The translations under genes were made by a program, and so were the position numbers. This document shows positions 1 to 8,492 of a stretch of DNA of 64,000 bases, one piece after another. How positions within the stretch are numbered: position 1 is the first letter of the stretch; each line of letters starts with the position of its first letter. Origin of the DNA: an uncultured Eubacteriales bacterium (GTDB taxonomy: Bacteria > Bacillota > Clostridia > Oscillospirales > Oscillospiraceae); contig UQQF01000001.1 in assembly GCA_900543085.1 (NCBI GenBank), forward strand, positions 62,001 to 126,000, in the 5' to 3' direction. The notes beneath the pieces were generated by a model. The model saw only the letters and a list, made by a program, of their open reading frames with translations. It made no database searches and was not told the DNA's origin.

Positions 1-163
1 CCAGGTTCGCCGCATGTGCGAGAGTGTGGGACTGACCGTCACCCGCCTGGTGCGCGTGTCCGAGGGCGAATTGAAGCTCGGCCGTCTGCCGTCAGGCCGC
101 TGGCGGGAGCTGACCAGGCCGGAGATGGAGTATATCAAAGCCCTTATAGGCGCAAATCGTTAA
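1..163 (+). CDS. Pseudouridine synthase, RsuA/RluB family (3' end only)
   Basis: The window opens inside this gene; the reading frame runs from base 2 to a TAA at 161-163 and gives the last 53 residues. The sequence QVRRMCESVGLTVTRLVRV followed by G.L.LG.LPSGRWRELT is the conserved C-terminal strand and tail of the RsuA/RluB/RluE/RluF pseudouridine synthases, which isomerise uridines in ribosomal RNA. The catalytic domain and the N-terminal S4 domain lie outside the window, so the exact subtype cannot be set. In clostridia this gene commonly sits just upstream of the baiN-cmk-plsC-ispH cluster, as here. Confidence 0.85.
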   Translation, partial: QVRRMCESVGLTVTRLVRVSEGELKLGRLPSGRWRELTRPEMEYIKALIGANR

Positions 164-184
164 AGTTTGTTTACGTAATACCCC

Positions 185-213
185 TTGTAATATCCGCAGA
201 AACTGTGTAAAAT
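185..213 (+). promoter_or_regulatory. SigA-type promoter upstream of the RpiR regulator
   Basis: TTGTAA at 185-190 and TAAAAT at 208-213 are separated by 17 bases. They lie about 70 bases before the ATG of the RpiR gene, in an AT-richer gap after the pseudouridine synthase gene. This would start the run of genes through ispH. Read by eye. Confidence 0.55.
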
Positions 214-285
214 AATCTAAGCTTCGCCTTCCGTCGGAGAATGGCGCACCGGCGGGATTTATATAGCAGGTATGGGGGCAGAAAA

Positions 286-1149
286 ATGGACAAGGACATT
301 CTCACGCTTATTTCCCGGGACAATTCGGGCTTTTCCAAGGGGCAACGTCTCATAGCGAAATACATACTGGAAAATTACGACAAAGCTGCCTTCATGACGG
401 CGGGCAAGCTCGGCAAGACCGTGGGCGTGAGCGAGTCCACGGTCGTACGTTTCGCCGCCGAGCTGGGGTTCGACGGCTATCCGGGCATGCGCAAGGCTCT
501 GCAGGAGATGATACGCTCCCGCCTGACGAGCGTGCAGCGCATCGAGGCCGCAAAGGACATGCTCGACGACAAGAACATACTCAAGAGCGTGCTGAGCGAC
601 GACATAGACAAGCTCCAGACCACGCTTGAGGAGATAGACCAGGACAGCTTCAACCGCGTGGTGGACAGCATCATAGTGGCGAATGAGATATATATTTTCG
701 CCTCGCGCACTTCTCGCAGCCTGGCAGATTTCCTGGCGTATTACCTGGGTCTGCTGCGCCCGGGGGTGCATCTGGTGGACGACAACAGCGCCGCCGAGGC
801 CTACGAGCAGCTTCTTCGCATAGGCGAGGGGGATCTCTTTATCGGCTTCACCTTCCCGCGGTATTCGTCCCGCTCCGCCAAGGTCATGGGCTTTGCCAAA
901 GACCGCGGCGCGTCCACCGTGGGTCTGACCGACGGCGAGAGCTCGCCGTTTTACGGCATGGCGGACGTGTGCCTGTTCGCAAAGAGCGAGATGGTATCCT
1001 TTGTGGATTCGCTCGTAGCTCCCATGAGCCTTGTCAACGCGCTCATAATCGCCGTCGGCGCCAGGAGCCGCGGCGCGCTGAGCGAGACGTTCAAGAAGCT
1101 CGAGCAGGTCTGGAGCGACTACAAGGTCTTTGAGAATGTCGATGGCTGA
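286..1149 (+). CDS. MurR/RpiR family transcriptional regulator
   Basis: 287-residue regulator. Residues about 1-77 form the RpiR-type helix-turn-helix (S..QR.IA.YIL.N...AAFMTAGKLGKTVGVSESTVVRFAAELGF), and residues about 120-260 form an SIS sugar-phosphate isomerase fold expected to sense a phosphosugar. The start at 286 is chosen over the in-frame ATG at 241 because a purine-rich stretch (GGGGGCAG) precedes it and the family begins near this point. The 3' end overlaps the next gene by 14 bases, so it is probably cotranscribed with baiN-cmk-plsC-ispH. The ligand and target genes cannot be told from the sequence. Confidence 0.88.
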   Translation: MDKDILTLISRDNSGFSKGQRLIAKYILENYDKAAFMTAGKLGKTVGVSESTVVRFAAELGFDGYPGMRKALQEMIRSRLTSVQRIEAAKDMLDDKNILKSVLSDDIDKLQTTLEEIDQDSFNRVVDSIIVANEIYIFASRTSRSLADFLAYYLGLLRPGVHLVDDNSAAEAYEQLLRIGEGDLFIGFTFPRYSSRSAKVMGFAKDRGASTVGLTDGESSPFYGMADVCLFAKSEMVSFVDSLVAPMSLVNALIIAVGARSRGALSETFKKLEQVWSDYKVFENVDG

Positions 1150-2374
1150 CGCGGTAGTGATAGGCGGCGGAGCCGCCGGTACCCTCTGTGCCGCGCTCGC
1201 GGCCGGCAACGGCGCGCGCGTGGTGCTGCTCGAGCCGAACAGGGAGCTGGGTCGCAAGCTGCGCATAACCGGCAAAGGGCGCTGCAACGTCACCAACGAC
1301 TGTACCCCGCGCGAGTTCATAGACGCCATACCCGGCGACGGCAGGTTCCTCCGCAGCGCGATATACAGGTTCACGTGCCAGGACGCCATGGCGTTTTTTG
1401 AGAGCCTCGGCGTACCGCTCAAGACGGAGCGGGGGAGGAGGGTTTTCCCCCAGTCAGACCGGGCGGGAGACATAGCCGGGGCTCTGACCAGATTGTGCCA
1501 CAAAAACGGTGTCGAAATCCAGCGGGAAAAGGCGAAGGCCATAAAAGTGGGAGCGGACGGCGTCGAGGCCGTGCTGACCTCCGCCGGTGAAATCCCCTGC
1601 CGCAGCGCGGTCATCTGCACCGGCGGCCTCAGCTATCCCGGAACAGGCTCGACCGGCGACGGATACAAGCTGGCGGAGGCGCTTGGTCACACCATCAACA
1701 AGTGCCGACCCAGCCTGGTGCCGCTGGAGTCGCCGGACGAGTATTGCAGGGAGATGCAGGGCTTCTCCCTGCGCAACGTCACGCTCTCGGCCTATGAGGA
1801 CGACAAGCTCATCTACCGCGAGCTGGGCGAGATGCTGTTCACGCATTTCGGCGTGTCCGGCCCGCTGGTGCTCAGCGCCAGCGCGCACATGCGCAATTTC
1901 GGCAGCGCAAAGTACAGGCTCAGCATAGATCTGAAGCCCGGCCTGGACGAGAAAAAGCTCGACGCGCGCATACTGCGCGACCTAGAGAAGTACCAGAACC
2001 GTGAGTTCCGCAACTGCCTGGGCGACCTGGCCGGGAAGGCCATGATACCCGTGCTCGTAAGGCTCAGCGGCATACCGGAGACCGAGCGCGCCAACTCTGT
2101 CACGCGCGAGCAGCGCCGGGGTCTGGTGCGGCTTTTCAAAGAGTTTCCGGTAGCGATCTCTCGCCCTCGGCCTATTTCCGAGGCAATAGTCACTGCGGGC
2201 GGAGTGAGCACGCGCGAGGTAGACCCCCGAACCATGATGTCGAAGCTCGTCCCCGGACTCTACTTCGCCGGAGAGGTGCTGGACTTGGACGCATACACGG
2301 GCGGATACAATTTACAAATAGCCTGGTCAACGGCCTTCACGGCCGCTAATTCCCTCAGGACGGAGGATATGTAA
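1136..2374 (+). CDS. BaiN/HI0933-family FAD-dependent oxidoreductase
   Basis: About 412 residues. The N-terminus carries the dinucleotide-binding motif VIGGGAAGTLCA, followed by GRKLRITGKGRCNVTND, the signature of the HI0933/YhiN/BaiN flavoprotein family. Near the C-terminus TAGGVSTREVDPRTM, LYFAGEVLDLDAYTGGYN and LQIAWSTA form the conserved FAD-closing region. Family members are flavoproteins, and some reduce bile-acid intermediates in gut clostridia, but that role is not shown here. Possible starts are TTG 1130, ATG 1136 and ATG 1142; 1136 is chosen because AAGG lies 9 bases upstream. It overlaps the RpiR gene and ends in a TAATG junction with cmk, so translation is probably coupled. Confidence 0.85.
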   Translation: MSMADAVVIGGGAAGTLCAALAAGNGARVVLLEPNRELGRKLRITGKGRCNVTNDCTPREFIDAIPGDGRFLRSAIYRFTCQDAMAFFESLGVPLKTERGRRVFPQSDRAGDIAGALTRLCHKNGVEIQREKAKAIKVGADGVEAVLTSAGEIPCRSAVICTGGLSYPGTGSTGDGYKLAEALGHTINKCRPSLVPLESPDEYCREMQGFSLRNVTLSAYEDDKLIYRELGEMLFTHFGVSGPLVLSASAHMRNFGSAKYRLSIDLKPGLDEKKLDARILRDLEKYQNREFRNCLGDLAGKAMIPVLVRLSGIPETERANSVTREQRRGLVRLFKEFPVAISRPRPISEAIVTAGGVSTREVDPRTMMSKLVPGLYFAGEVLDLDAYTGGYNLQIAWSTAFTAANSLRTEDM

Positions 2375-3066
2375 TGCAAGGTAATTATTCGGTGGCGATA
2401 GACGGCCCCTCAGGCGCGGGCAAGAGCACTATAGCCCGCGCCGCAGCAAAGCGCTTCGGCTTCCTGTACGTGGACACCGGGGCGATCTATCGCACTGTAG
2501 GCCTGGCCGTGGAGCGCTGCGGCTTTGAAGCCGGCGACGAGGCGTCCGTTAAGGCGCTGCTGCCCAAGCTGGATATCACGCTCGGCCGCGACGGCGGCGG
2601 AGTGCAGACCGAGTGGCTCAACGGCGAGGACGTCTCCGGGCTTATCCGGACGCCCGAAATCTCCCGGCGCGCGTCCGAAGTCTCCGCCATGCCCTCGGTT
2701 AGGGGCTTCCTGCTGGACATGCAGCGCTCTCTGGCCGCGAGCACAAGCGTGATCATGGACGGCCGCGACATCGGCACAGTGGTGCTCCCCGATGCGGACT
2801 TGAAGGTGTTCCTCACCGCAAGCCCCGCCAAGCGCGCCGAGCGGCGCCTGGCGGAGCTGCTTGCCGCCGGCTGCGATACGACGCTGGAGGAAGTCCTGCG
2901 CGAGATAGCCGAGCGCGACGAGCGCGACACAAGCCGCTCCGCGGCGCCGCTCAGGCGCGCGGAGGACGCCGTTGAGGTCGACACCAGCGCGCTCACGCTC
3001 GCCGAGAGCATAGACGCCGTATGCCGCCTCATATCCGACAGACTGGGGGTGAAGGCCTGTGACTGA
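2374..3066 (+). CDS. cmk: Cytidylate kinase
   Basis: 230 residues. It phosphorylates CMP and dCMP to the diphosphates in pyrimidine salvage. The P-loop GPSGAGKST is near residues 10-18, YVDTGAIYRTV near 32-42 is the substrate-binding segment, and MDGRDIGTVVLPDADLKVFL near 127-146 is the family signature. RDERDTSRSAAPL is the lid region. Length matches bacterial Cmk. The ATG overlaps the TAA of the preceding gene (TAATG), and the 3' end overlaps plsC by 8 bases. Confidence 0.97.
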   Translation: MQGNYSVAIDGPSGAGKSTIARAAAKRFGFLYVDTGAIYRTVGLAVERCGFEAGDEASVKALLPKLDITLGRDGGGVQTEWLNGEDVSGLIRTPEISRRASEVSAMPSVRGFLLDMQRSLAASTSVIMDGRDIGTVVLPDADLKVFLTASPAKRAERRLAELLAAGCDTTLEEVLREIAERDERDTSRSAAPLRRAEDAVEVDTSALTLAESIDAVCRLISDRLGVKACD

Positions 3067-3694
3067 GAACAATACGAAGACCAAGCAGCGCACTCAGAAG
3101 CCGGAGGACGAAAAGCGCTGGTTCAACTTCATCTATTCAATTGTTATCCCCGTTGTCAAGCTGATATACCCCATCCGCTGTAAGGGCAGGGAGAACATCC
3201 CCGAGGGGCCGGCCGTGGTGTGCGCCAATCACTCCAACCTGGTGGATCCGCTTCTGGTCGCCGCCGCCTTCGGCAAAAAGACCTTCATGCATTTCATCGC
3301 CAAGCTTGAGCTGAGGAGCGTGCCGGTCGTCGGCAAGGTGCTGGAGCTGTGCGGCGTGTGCTTTGTCAACCGCGGCCACAGCGACATAGGCGCGATGCGC
3401 TCCATGATGCGTTATCTCAAGCGCGGCGACAAGATTTTCATGTTCCCCGAGGGCACTCGCGCCGGCGAGGACAACATGGTAGACGCCAAGACCGGAGCCG
3501 TGCGTCTGGCCAGCAAGATGAACGCGCCCATCGTGCCCGTCTACATCCCGAGGCGCAAGAAGCTGTTCTCGCGTGTGCAGCTCCTGATAGGCGAGCCGTA
3601 CAGCGTGGAGGGACACAACCACAACGAGTACGAGCAGCTCGCCGACGGCATTATGGAGCGCATATACGAGCTGAGGGACGGAGAGAGCGCATGA
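3059..3694 (+). CDS. plsC: 1-acyl-sn-glycerol-3-phosphate acyltransferase
   Basis: 211 residues from a GTG start inside the end of cmk. It acylates lysophosphatidic acid to phosphatidic acid at the membrane. Motif NHSNLVDPLL (the NHx4D acyltransferase box) lies near residue 58 and MFPEGTRAGEDN (EGTR) near residue 130. A hydrophobic stretch near 22-38 could anchor it to the membrane. Order cmk-plsC-ispH is common in clostridia. The TGA overlaps the ATG of ispH (ATGA). Confidence 0.95.
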   Translation: MTENNTKTKQRTQKPEDEKRWFNFIYSIVIPVVKLIYPIRCKGRENIPEGPAVVCANHSNLVDPLLVAAAFGKKTFMHFIAKLELRSVPVVGKVLELCGVCFVNRGHSDIGAMRSMMRYLKRGDKIFMFPEGTRAGEDNMVDAKTGAVRLASKMNAPIVPVYIPRRKKLFSRVQLLIGEPYSVEGHNHNEYEQLADGIMERIYELRDGESA

Positions 3695-5910
3695 GCAAAG
3701 TTATAGTAGCCAGGAGCGCGGGCTTCTGCTTCGGCGTGTCCCGCTCCGTCAAGATGGCGGATGAACTGCTGAAGCAAGGTCCCTGCCTGAGCCTGGGGCC
3801 GCTCATTCACAACGAAGACGTGGTGCGCTCGCTCTCGGAGCGCGGACTGACCGTCATCTCCTCGCCGGAGGAGGTCAGGCCGGGGGACAGGGTCATTATC
3901 CGCTCCCACGGCGTCTCCGCCGAGTGTGAGGATGCTCTCCGCGCCGCCGGCGCCGAGATAACCGACGCCACCTGCCCGAATGTCGCGCGGATACACCGCC
4001 TCGTCTCCGCGGCCTCCTCCGCCGGCAGGCAGGTCGTGGTAATCGGCAAGGCCGACCACCCCGAGGTACAGGCCATCTGCGGCAGGTGCGAGGGTGCGAA
4101 AGTTGTCGGAAACGCACAGGAACTGGAAATTATGCTGAATGCGCACCCCGAAATGCGCTCAGAACCTGTTACAGTTGTTGTTCAAACGACGCAGACGGAG
4201 AAAAATCTTCGCGAGTGTGAAAAATTAATAAAAAAATTGTGTACAAATCCGGAAATATTTGATACAATATGTTCTGCTACGTCCACGAGGCAACAGGAGG
4301 CCATTCGGCTGGCCTCTGAATGTGACGCGATGGTTGTCATCGGCGGCAGGGACAGCGCCAACAGCCTGCACCTTGCCGAGCTGTGTGCCGAGCGCTGCGC
4401 CAACACTCAGTTCGTAGAGAATGCGAAGGCGTTGGACATGCCTGCGCTTTCCGAAGCCGACACCATAGGAGTCACAGCAGGGGCAAGCGCGCCTGCGTGG
4501 ATAATCAAGGAGGTACTGGATAAGATGAGCGACGAGATCCTGATTCAAGAGAACCCGGCAGATGAGGCTGCGGAAACCGCAGTCGAGCAGGCCGAACCCG
4601 TGACCGAAGCGGCTGTTGAGACCGCTGCCGCGGAGGAAGCCGCACCCGCTGCTGAAGAAGCGGCAGCCGCCGAGAAGCCTGCGGCCGAAAAGAGCTTCGA
4701 TGAACTGCTGGAGGATTCTCTTAAAACTATATATAATGGCGACAGGGTATCCGGCACAGTTGTGGCTATCACGCCCACCGAGGTGAGTGTTGACCTCGGA
4801 ACTAAGTATTCCGCTTTCATCCCGACTACTGAGTTCACCAACGACGGCGCTGTCAACGTTGAGGACGCCGTCAAGGTCGGCGACACGGTCGAGGCCATTG
4901 TCGTCCGCGTCAATGACGTCGAGGGCACCGCGCAGCTCAGCAAGAGGCGTCTCGACGCCGCCAAGACCTGGCAGGTCATCGAGCAGGCTCAGGCCGACGG
5001 CGAGATAGTCGAAGGCGTTGTCACCGAGGAGAACAAGGGCGGCGTTGTCGTCAGCGTCGGCGGCGTGCGCGTGTTCGTGCCCGCCAGCCAGAGCGGACTG
5101 CCGAAGGACACCCCGATGACCCAGCTGGTCAAGACCACCGTCCGCCTGAAGATCACCGAGGTCAACCGCGGCCGCCGCCGCGTCGTCGGCTCCATCCGTT
5201 CCGTCCTGCAGAAGGAACGCCGCGAGAAGGCCGAGGCCGTCTGGAACGAGATCGAGGTCGGCAAGGTCTACCACGGCGTTGTCAAGAGCCTCACCAGCTA
5301 CGGCGCCTTTGTCGACATCGGCGGCATTGACGGCATGGTTCACGTCAGCGAGCTCAGCTGGGGTCGCATCAAGAACCCCGCCGAGGTCGTTTCCGTCGGC
5401 CAGGAGATAGACGTTTATGTCATTGGCTTCGACCGTGAGCAGCGCCGCATCTCCCTCGGCTACAAGAAGGCCGAGGACAACCCCTGGACCAAGTTCGTCA
5501 ACACCTGCTCTGTCGGCGACGTGGTCAAGGTCAAGATCGTCAAGCTCATGCCCTTCGGCGCCTTTGCCGAGGTCATGCCCGGCGTTGACGGCCTGATCCA
5601 CATCAGCCAGATTGCCAACCGCCGCATCGGCAAGCCCGACGAGGTTCTCAGCGTGGGCGACGTTGTCGACGCGAAGATCACCGCCATCGACACCGAGAAG
5701 CAGAAGATCAGCCTGTCCATCCGCGCTCTGAGCGAGCCGGAACCGGCTCCGCGCCGTGAGCGCCGCGAGCGCAGCGAGCGTGAGCCCCGCGAGCCGCGCG
5801 AGCGCCGTCCCGTCGTCCCCGAGGAGGACGCCCTCGTCTACGAGGTCAGCGAGACCGGCGAGGCCAAGGGCAACATCCCTGACTTCGGCTTCGACGACGA
5901 AGAAGAATAA
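3691..5910 (+). CDS. ispH: Bifunctional HMBPP reductase (IspH) / ribosomal protein S1-like fusion
   Basis: 739 residues. Residues 1-278 are IspH, the last MEP-pathway enzyme, which reduces HMBPP to IPP and DMAPP with a [4Fe-4S] cluster; the three cluster cysteines are C13 (GFCFGVSR), C95 (ATCPNVARIH) and C194 (ICSATSTRQQEA). A Glu/Ala-rich acidic linker (about 281-335) joins four S1 RNA-binding domains near 346-419, 436-505, 521-592 and 607-678; the last two are canonical (YGAFVDIGGIDGMVHVSEL and FGAFAEVMPGVDGLIHISQI). The tail is Arg/Glu-rich and acidic. This fusion is known in clostridia. The start at 3691 overlaps plsC (ATGA); a frame open further upstream lies inside plsC and is not used. 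Residue M279 is preceded by an internal ribosome-binding site (see separate entries). Confidence 0.95.
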   Translation: MSKVIVARSAGFCFGVSRSVKMADELLKQGPCLSLGPLIHNEDVVRSLSERGLTVISSPEEVRPGDRVIIRSHGVSAECEDALRAAGAEITDATCPNVARIHRLVSAASSAGRQVVVIGKADHPEVQAICGRCEGAKVVGNAQELEIMLNAHPEMRSEPVTVVVQTTQTEKNLRECEKLIKKLCTNPEIFDTICSATSTRQQEAIRLASECDAMVVIGGRDSANSLHLAELCAERCANTQFVENAKALDMPALSEADTIGVTAGASAPAWIIKEVLDKMSDEILIQENPADEAAETAVEQAEPVTEAAVETAAAEEAAPAAEEAAAAEKPAAEKSFDELLEDSLKTIYNGDRVSGTVVAITPTEVSVDLGTKYSAFIPTTEFTNDGAVNVEDAVKVGDTVEAIVVRVNDVEGTAQLSKRRLDAAKTWQVIEQAQADGEIVEGVVTEENKGGVVVSVGGVRVFVPASQSGLPKDTPMTQLVKTTVRLKITEVNRGRRRVVGSIRSVLQKERREKAEAVWNEIEVGKVYHGVVKSLTSYGAFVDIGGIDGMVHVSELSWGRIKNPAEVVSVGQEIDVYVIGFDREQRRISLGYKKAEDNPWTKFVNTCSVGDVVKVKIVKLMPFGAFAEVMPGVDGLIHISQIANRRIGKPDEVLSVGDVVDAKITAIDTEKQKISLSIRALSEPEPAPRRERRERSEREPREPRERRPVVPEEDALVYEVSETGEAKGNIPDFGFDDEEE
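4237..4268 (+). promoter_or_regulatory. Candidate internal extended -10 promoter in ispH
   Basis: TGTACA at 4240-4245, a 17-base spacer and TACAAT at 4263-4268 preceded by TGA form an extended -10 element. The element sits in an unusually A/T-rich patch (about 4195-4275) of an otherwise GC-rich gene. A transcript from here would run about 250 bases before the internal ATG at 4525. Weak -35; read by eye. Confidence 0.35.
4508..4527 (+). promoter_or_regulatory. Internal ribosome-binding site and in-frame ATG for a free S1 protein
   Basis: AAGGAGGT at 4508-4515 is a near-perfect Shine-Dalgarno sequence, 9 bases before an in-frame ATG at 4525 (residue M279). Initiation here would give a 461-residue protein holding only the acidic linker and the four S1 domains. 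Confidence 0.5.
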
Positions 5911-5918
5911 AAGTGTTC

Positions 5919-5955
5919 AAAAACAGCGCCGGATTGCGTATCCGGCGCTGTTTTT
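5919..5955 (+). terminator. Rho-independent terminator after ispH-S1
   Basis: A perfect 15-base inverted repeat (AAAAACAGCGCCGGA / TCCGGCGCTGTTTTT) with a 7-base loop ends in a T run 9 bases after the stop codon. Confidence 0.92.
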
Positions 5956-5989
5956 ACATGTATTTTGCCGGTTATTCTTCCGATTTTCC

Positions 5990-6018
5990 TTGCTTAATTT
6001 TCAAAAACGGTGTATAAT
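5990..6018 (+). promoter_or_regulatory. SigA-type promoter of the CarD-like gene
   Basis: TTGCTT at 5990-5995 and TATAAT at 6013-6018 with a 17-base spacer, about 50 bases before the ATG at 6069. Confidence 0.8.
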
Positions 6019-6068
6019 TTATACGATAATGAATGTGTTGAGCAACTTTGAGGGAAACGGAGGTTAAA

Positions 6069-6551
6069 ATGACATTCCGGGTAGGCGACCGGATAGCTCA
6101 TCCGATGCACGGTGCCGGAGTTATCGAGAGCATCGTGACCAAGAGAATCAACGGGATGGACAGGGAGTATTATGTCCTCAAGCTACCGACCGGCGGTATG
6201 CAGGTCATGGTGCCGGTTGAGACCAGCGACGTCATAGGCGTGCGGCCTATTGTCGACCCAAAACAGGCAGAGGCCATTTTGGGCGCGATTCCTGGCATAC
6301 ACGTGGAAATGACGTCGAATTGGAACAAACGCTACAGGGAGAATATGCTCCGCATAAAAAGCGGCGATTTGATGGAAGTCGCATCCGTTGTAAAGGGACT
6401 CACTCAGAGGGACAGAGAGCGCGGCCTCTCCACGGGAGAGCGCAAGATGCTCCACTCGGCCAAGCAGATACTCATTTCCGAGATAGTCCTCTCCGAGAGC
6501 TCCAGTTATGAAGAAGTCGAGGCCAGATTGGACAGTGCCATGTGCTTATAA
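6069..6551 (+). CDS. CarD family transcriptional regulator
   Basis: 160 residues. The N-terminal half (FRVGDRIAHPMHGAGVIESI...YYVLKLPTGGMQVMVPV) is the CarD/CdnL/TRCF RNA-polymerase-interacting Tudor-like domain, which binds the beta subunit. The C-terminal half is helical, with LSTGERKMLHSAKQILISEI as the conserved segment, and would touch promoter DNA. Such proteins stabilise open complexes, often at rRNA and growth genes. The start at 6069 is set by GGAGG 6 bases upstream. It has its own promoter and a strong terminator, so it is monocistronic. Confidence 0.9.
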   Translation: MTFRVGDRIAHPMHGAGVIESIVTKRINGMDREYYVLKLPTGGMQVMVPVETSDVIGVRPIVDPKQAEAILGAIPGIHVEMTSNWNKRYRENMLRIKSGDLMEVASVVKGLTQRDRERGLSTGERKMLHSAKQILISEIVLSESSSYEEVEARLDSAMCL

Positions 6552-6560
6552 GGCGCACAC

Positions 6561-6606
6561 GCAAAAGGGACGGGAACAAATGAGACGGTTTCCCCGTCCC
6601 TTTTGC
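6561..6606 (+). terminator. Rho-independent terminator after the CarD-like gene
   Basis: A 14-base stem GCAAAAGGGACGGG / CCCGTCCCTTTTGC; the T run forms part of the descending stem. Confidence 0.8.
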
Positions 6607-6640
6607 ATACCCAGAGAAGTATAAATCGGGAGGTATTGCT

Positions 6641-7651
6641 ATGAAACGTATGATCCCATTGCTGCTTGTCATACTTATGCTGACGGCCTGCACGGCTCAG
6701 CCGTCGGTCACACCCACTGCCGCGCCCACGCCTGAGGCGACGCCCGCGCAGACCGAGTCTCCGACGCCGGCGCCCACGCCGGAGTCAAACGCGGTTCCCG
6801 TGGAGTTCGCCCTGCCCGACCCCGGGTTCGAGGCGGACAGCTGGTGGTTCACCGACGCCTACGGGGACGATGGCAAGGCGCTGATGCTCACCGCGACGGA
6901 TGAAGACGGAGTCATGCAGCTCAAGTGCTGGTACGACTTCCACGCCGAAGTACGCTCCGGCGGCAGAACTGAGCGCGACCTCATGTGCGGCAGCTTTTCC
7001 GCAGCTGACTACAGCGGCGGCAGCTTTGAAATCAGCGGCACCGTGGCGGGGAATGCCTCCGTCAGCGTCGACGGCGACTCGCTGACGGTCGCCTACACCG
7101 GTCTGGAGGAGGGCACGGAGATGCCCGCGGGCTTCAAACGGGTGACCGAGGACGCAGCGCTGGAGGCGTTCCGCGACATGCCCTACAACGACGAGGCCGA
7201 GCTGCCCATTCCCCCGACCATGACCGCCGAGGAGTTTGAGGCTCTGCCCGGTCTGGAGCAGACGGGCGAGGAGACCTATCTGTACAACGGCATGGAGATA
7301 ACCCCGGGCGCGACCTCGTTCAGCGGCGACATAACGCTCTGGTCCGTGCGCGCCACCGACCCTGAGAACATACCGGACATACGCGGCGTCAAGATAGGCT
7401 CCGCGGTCAGCGACGTGCTGGAGTGCTTCCCCGGCGAGGCCGTTGAAATCGCCGACCTTACGGGAGAAGTGCAGCTCTACGGCACCGACGGCATAGAGAG
7501 CAGCAAGGGCATGCTGGCGGTGAGCGAAGACGGCAGTCTGACGCTGTCCTTCACTGACATGTACTCCAACGTCTCCTTTGAGTTCGACACGGACGGCTAC
7601 GTAGAGGCCATAAGCTGGTCTCAGGCCGTCAAGAGCCTGGAGCTGCCCTGA
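6641..7651 (+). CDS. Lipoprotein of unknown function
   Basis: 336 residues. A signal peptide with the lipobox LLLVILMLTAC puts the lipidated cysteine near residue 17. A Pro/Thr/Ala low-complexity spacer (about 19-50) then holds the folded part away from the membrane. The rest (about 52-336) is acidic, beta-rich and not a family I recognise; it has no visible enzyme motif. RBS GGGAGGT is 6 bases before the ATG. It lies alone between the CarD-like gene's terminator and the ispD promoter. A surface ligand-binding role is possible but is inference. Confidence 0.8.
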   Translation: MKRMIPLLLVILMLTACTAQPSVTPTAAPTPEATPAQTESPTPAPTPESNAVPVEFALPDPGFEADSWWFTDAYGDDGKALMLTATDEDGVMQLKCWYDFHAEVRSGGRTERDLMCGSFSAADYSGGSFEISGTVAGNASVSVDGDSLTVAYTGLEEGTEMPAGFKRVTEDAALEAFRDMPYNDEAELPIPPTMTAEEFEALPGLEQTGEETYLYNGMEITPGATSFSGDITLWSVRATDPENIPDIRGVKIGSAVSDVLECFPGEAVEIADLTGEVQLYGTDGIESSKGMLAVSEDGSLTLSFTDMYSNVSFEFDTDGYVEAISWSQAVKSLELP

Positions 7652-7715
7652 ACGCCTGTGACCGGCGGGGTCGAGGCTCGCAAACAGCCGTATCCTGACA
7701 TATACCGCCGCGCGC

Positions 7716-7745
7716 TTTACAAAGAGGCGCGCGGCGCTGTATAAT
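7716..7745 (+). promoter_or_regulatory. SigA-type promoter of ispD-ispF
   Basis: TTTACA at 7716-7721 and TATAAT at 7740-7745 with an 18-base spacer, about 30 bases before the ispD ATG. The spacer carries a CGCGC-rich inverted repeat (CCGCGCG...CGCGCGG overlapping the -35), which could be an operator or chance in GC-rich DNA. Confidence 0.7.
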
Positions 7746-7775
7746 GGCCGTATCAAGCCAAAAGAGGTACTTACC

Positions 7776-8492
7776 ATGCGAAATAAAGCGAAAAACGCCG
7801 CAGACCGCCTGTTTTGCTCTGCGGTTATCGTGGCCGGCGGCTCGTCCACGCGTATGGGCACGGACAAGCTGCTGATGGAGCTGCGCGGCCGGCCTGTGAT
7901 AGAGCGCACGCTCACGGCCTTCGAGCGCAGCGCGTACGTAGACGAGATAGTCGTCGTGACGCGCGGCGAGATAATTCCCACGGTTGCAAACATCGCGCGC
8001 GAGGCGGGGATTCGCAAGCTCAAGAGCGTCGTCACCGGCGGAGCCGACCGCACCGCGTCAAGCTGGGCGGGCGTGCAGGAGTGCTCGCAGCACGCGGGGC
8101 TCATCGCCATACACGACGCCGCCAGGCCGCTGGTGACCCAGGAGATAATAGAAAACGCCGTCAGGGCGGCGCAGCAGCGCGGAGCCGCCGCCCCGGCCAT
8201 ACATGTGAAGGACACGGTGCGCCAGGCACGCGGCGGCCGCGTGCTGCGCACGCTGGAGCGCGACGAGCTGTACCTGATGCAGACGCCGCAGGTCTTCCGC
8301 GCCGACCTGATACGCGCGGCGCTGGCCGACGCGGCCCGGCTGAAGATCTCGCTCACTGACGACTGCGCGGCGGTGATGCTTCTGGACGCCGAGGTCTTTC
8401 TCACAGAAGGCTCTGAGGAGAACCTAAAGCTCACAACGCCCTCGGACGTCTACGCCGCCGAGGCGATACTTGCGGAGAGGGGAGAGGACTGA
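7776..8492 (+). CDS. ispD: 2-C-methyl-D-erythritol 4-phosphate cytidylyltransferase
   Basis: 238 residues. It transfers CMP from CTP to MEP, the third step of the MEP pathway. [15 protein letters not shown] near residues 17-31 is the nucleotide-binding loop (the family usually reads AAGxGxRMG). IHDAARPLV near 112-120 and a terminal LKLTTPSD are family signatures. A poly-basic N-terminal extension of about 10 residues is unusual; a start further in, nearer residue 14, is possible, but AAGAGG precedes the ATG at 7776. The TGA overlaps the ATG of ispF. With ispF here and ispH upstream it supports IPP synthesis by the MEP route. Confidence 0.95.
   Translation: MRNKAKNAADRLFCSAVIVAGGSSTRMGTDKLLMELRGRPVIERTLTAFERSAYVDEIVVVTRGEIIPTVANIAREAGIRKLKSVVTGGADRTASSWAGVQECSQHAGLIAIHDAARPLVTQEIIENAVRAAQQRGAAAPAIHVKDTVRQARGGRVLRTLERDELYLMQTPQVFRADLIRAALADAARLKISLTDDCAAVMLLDAEVFLTEGSEENLKLTTPSDVYAAEAILAERGED

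Noticed and set aside
3349..3690. Possible 114-residue N-terminal extension of the ispH-S1 protein.
   Set aside because: It overlaps plsC in another frame. The IspH start MSKVIVARSAGFCFGVS with the ATGA overlap is the conserved one.
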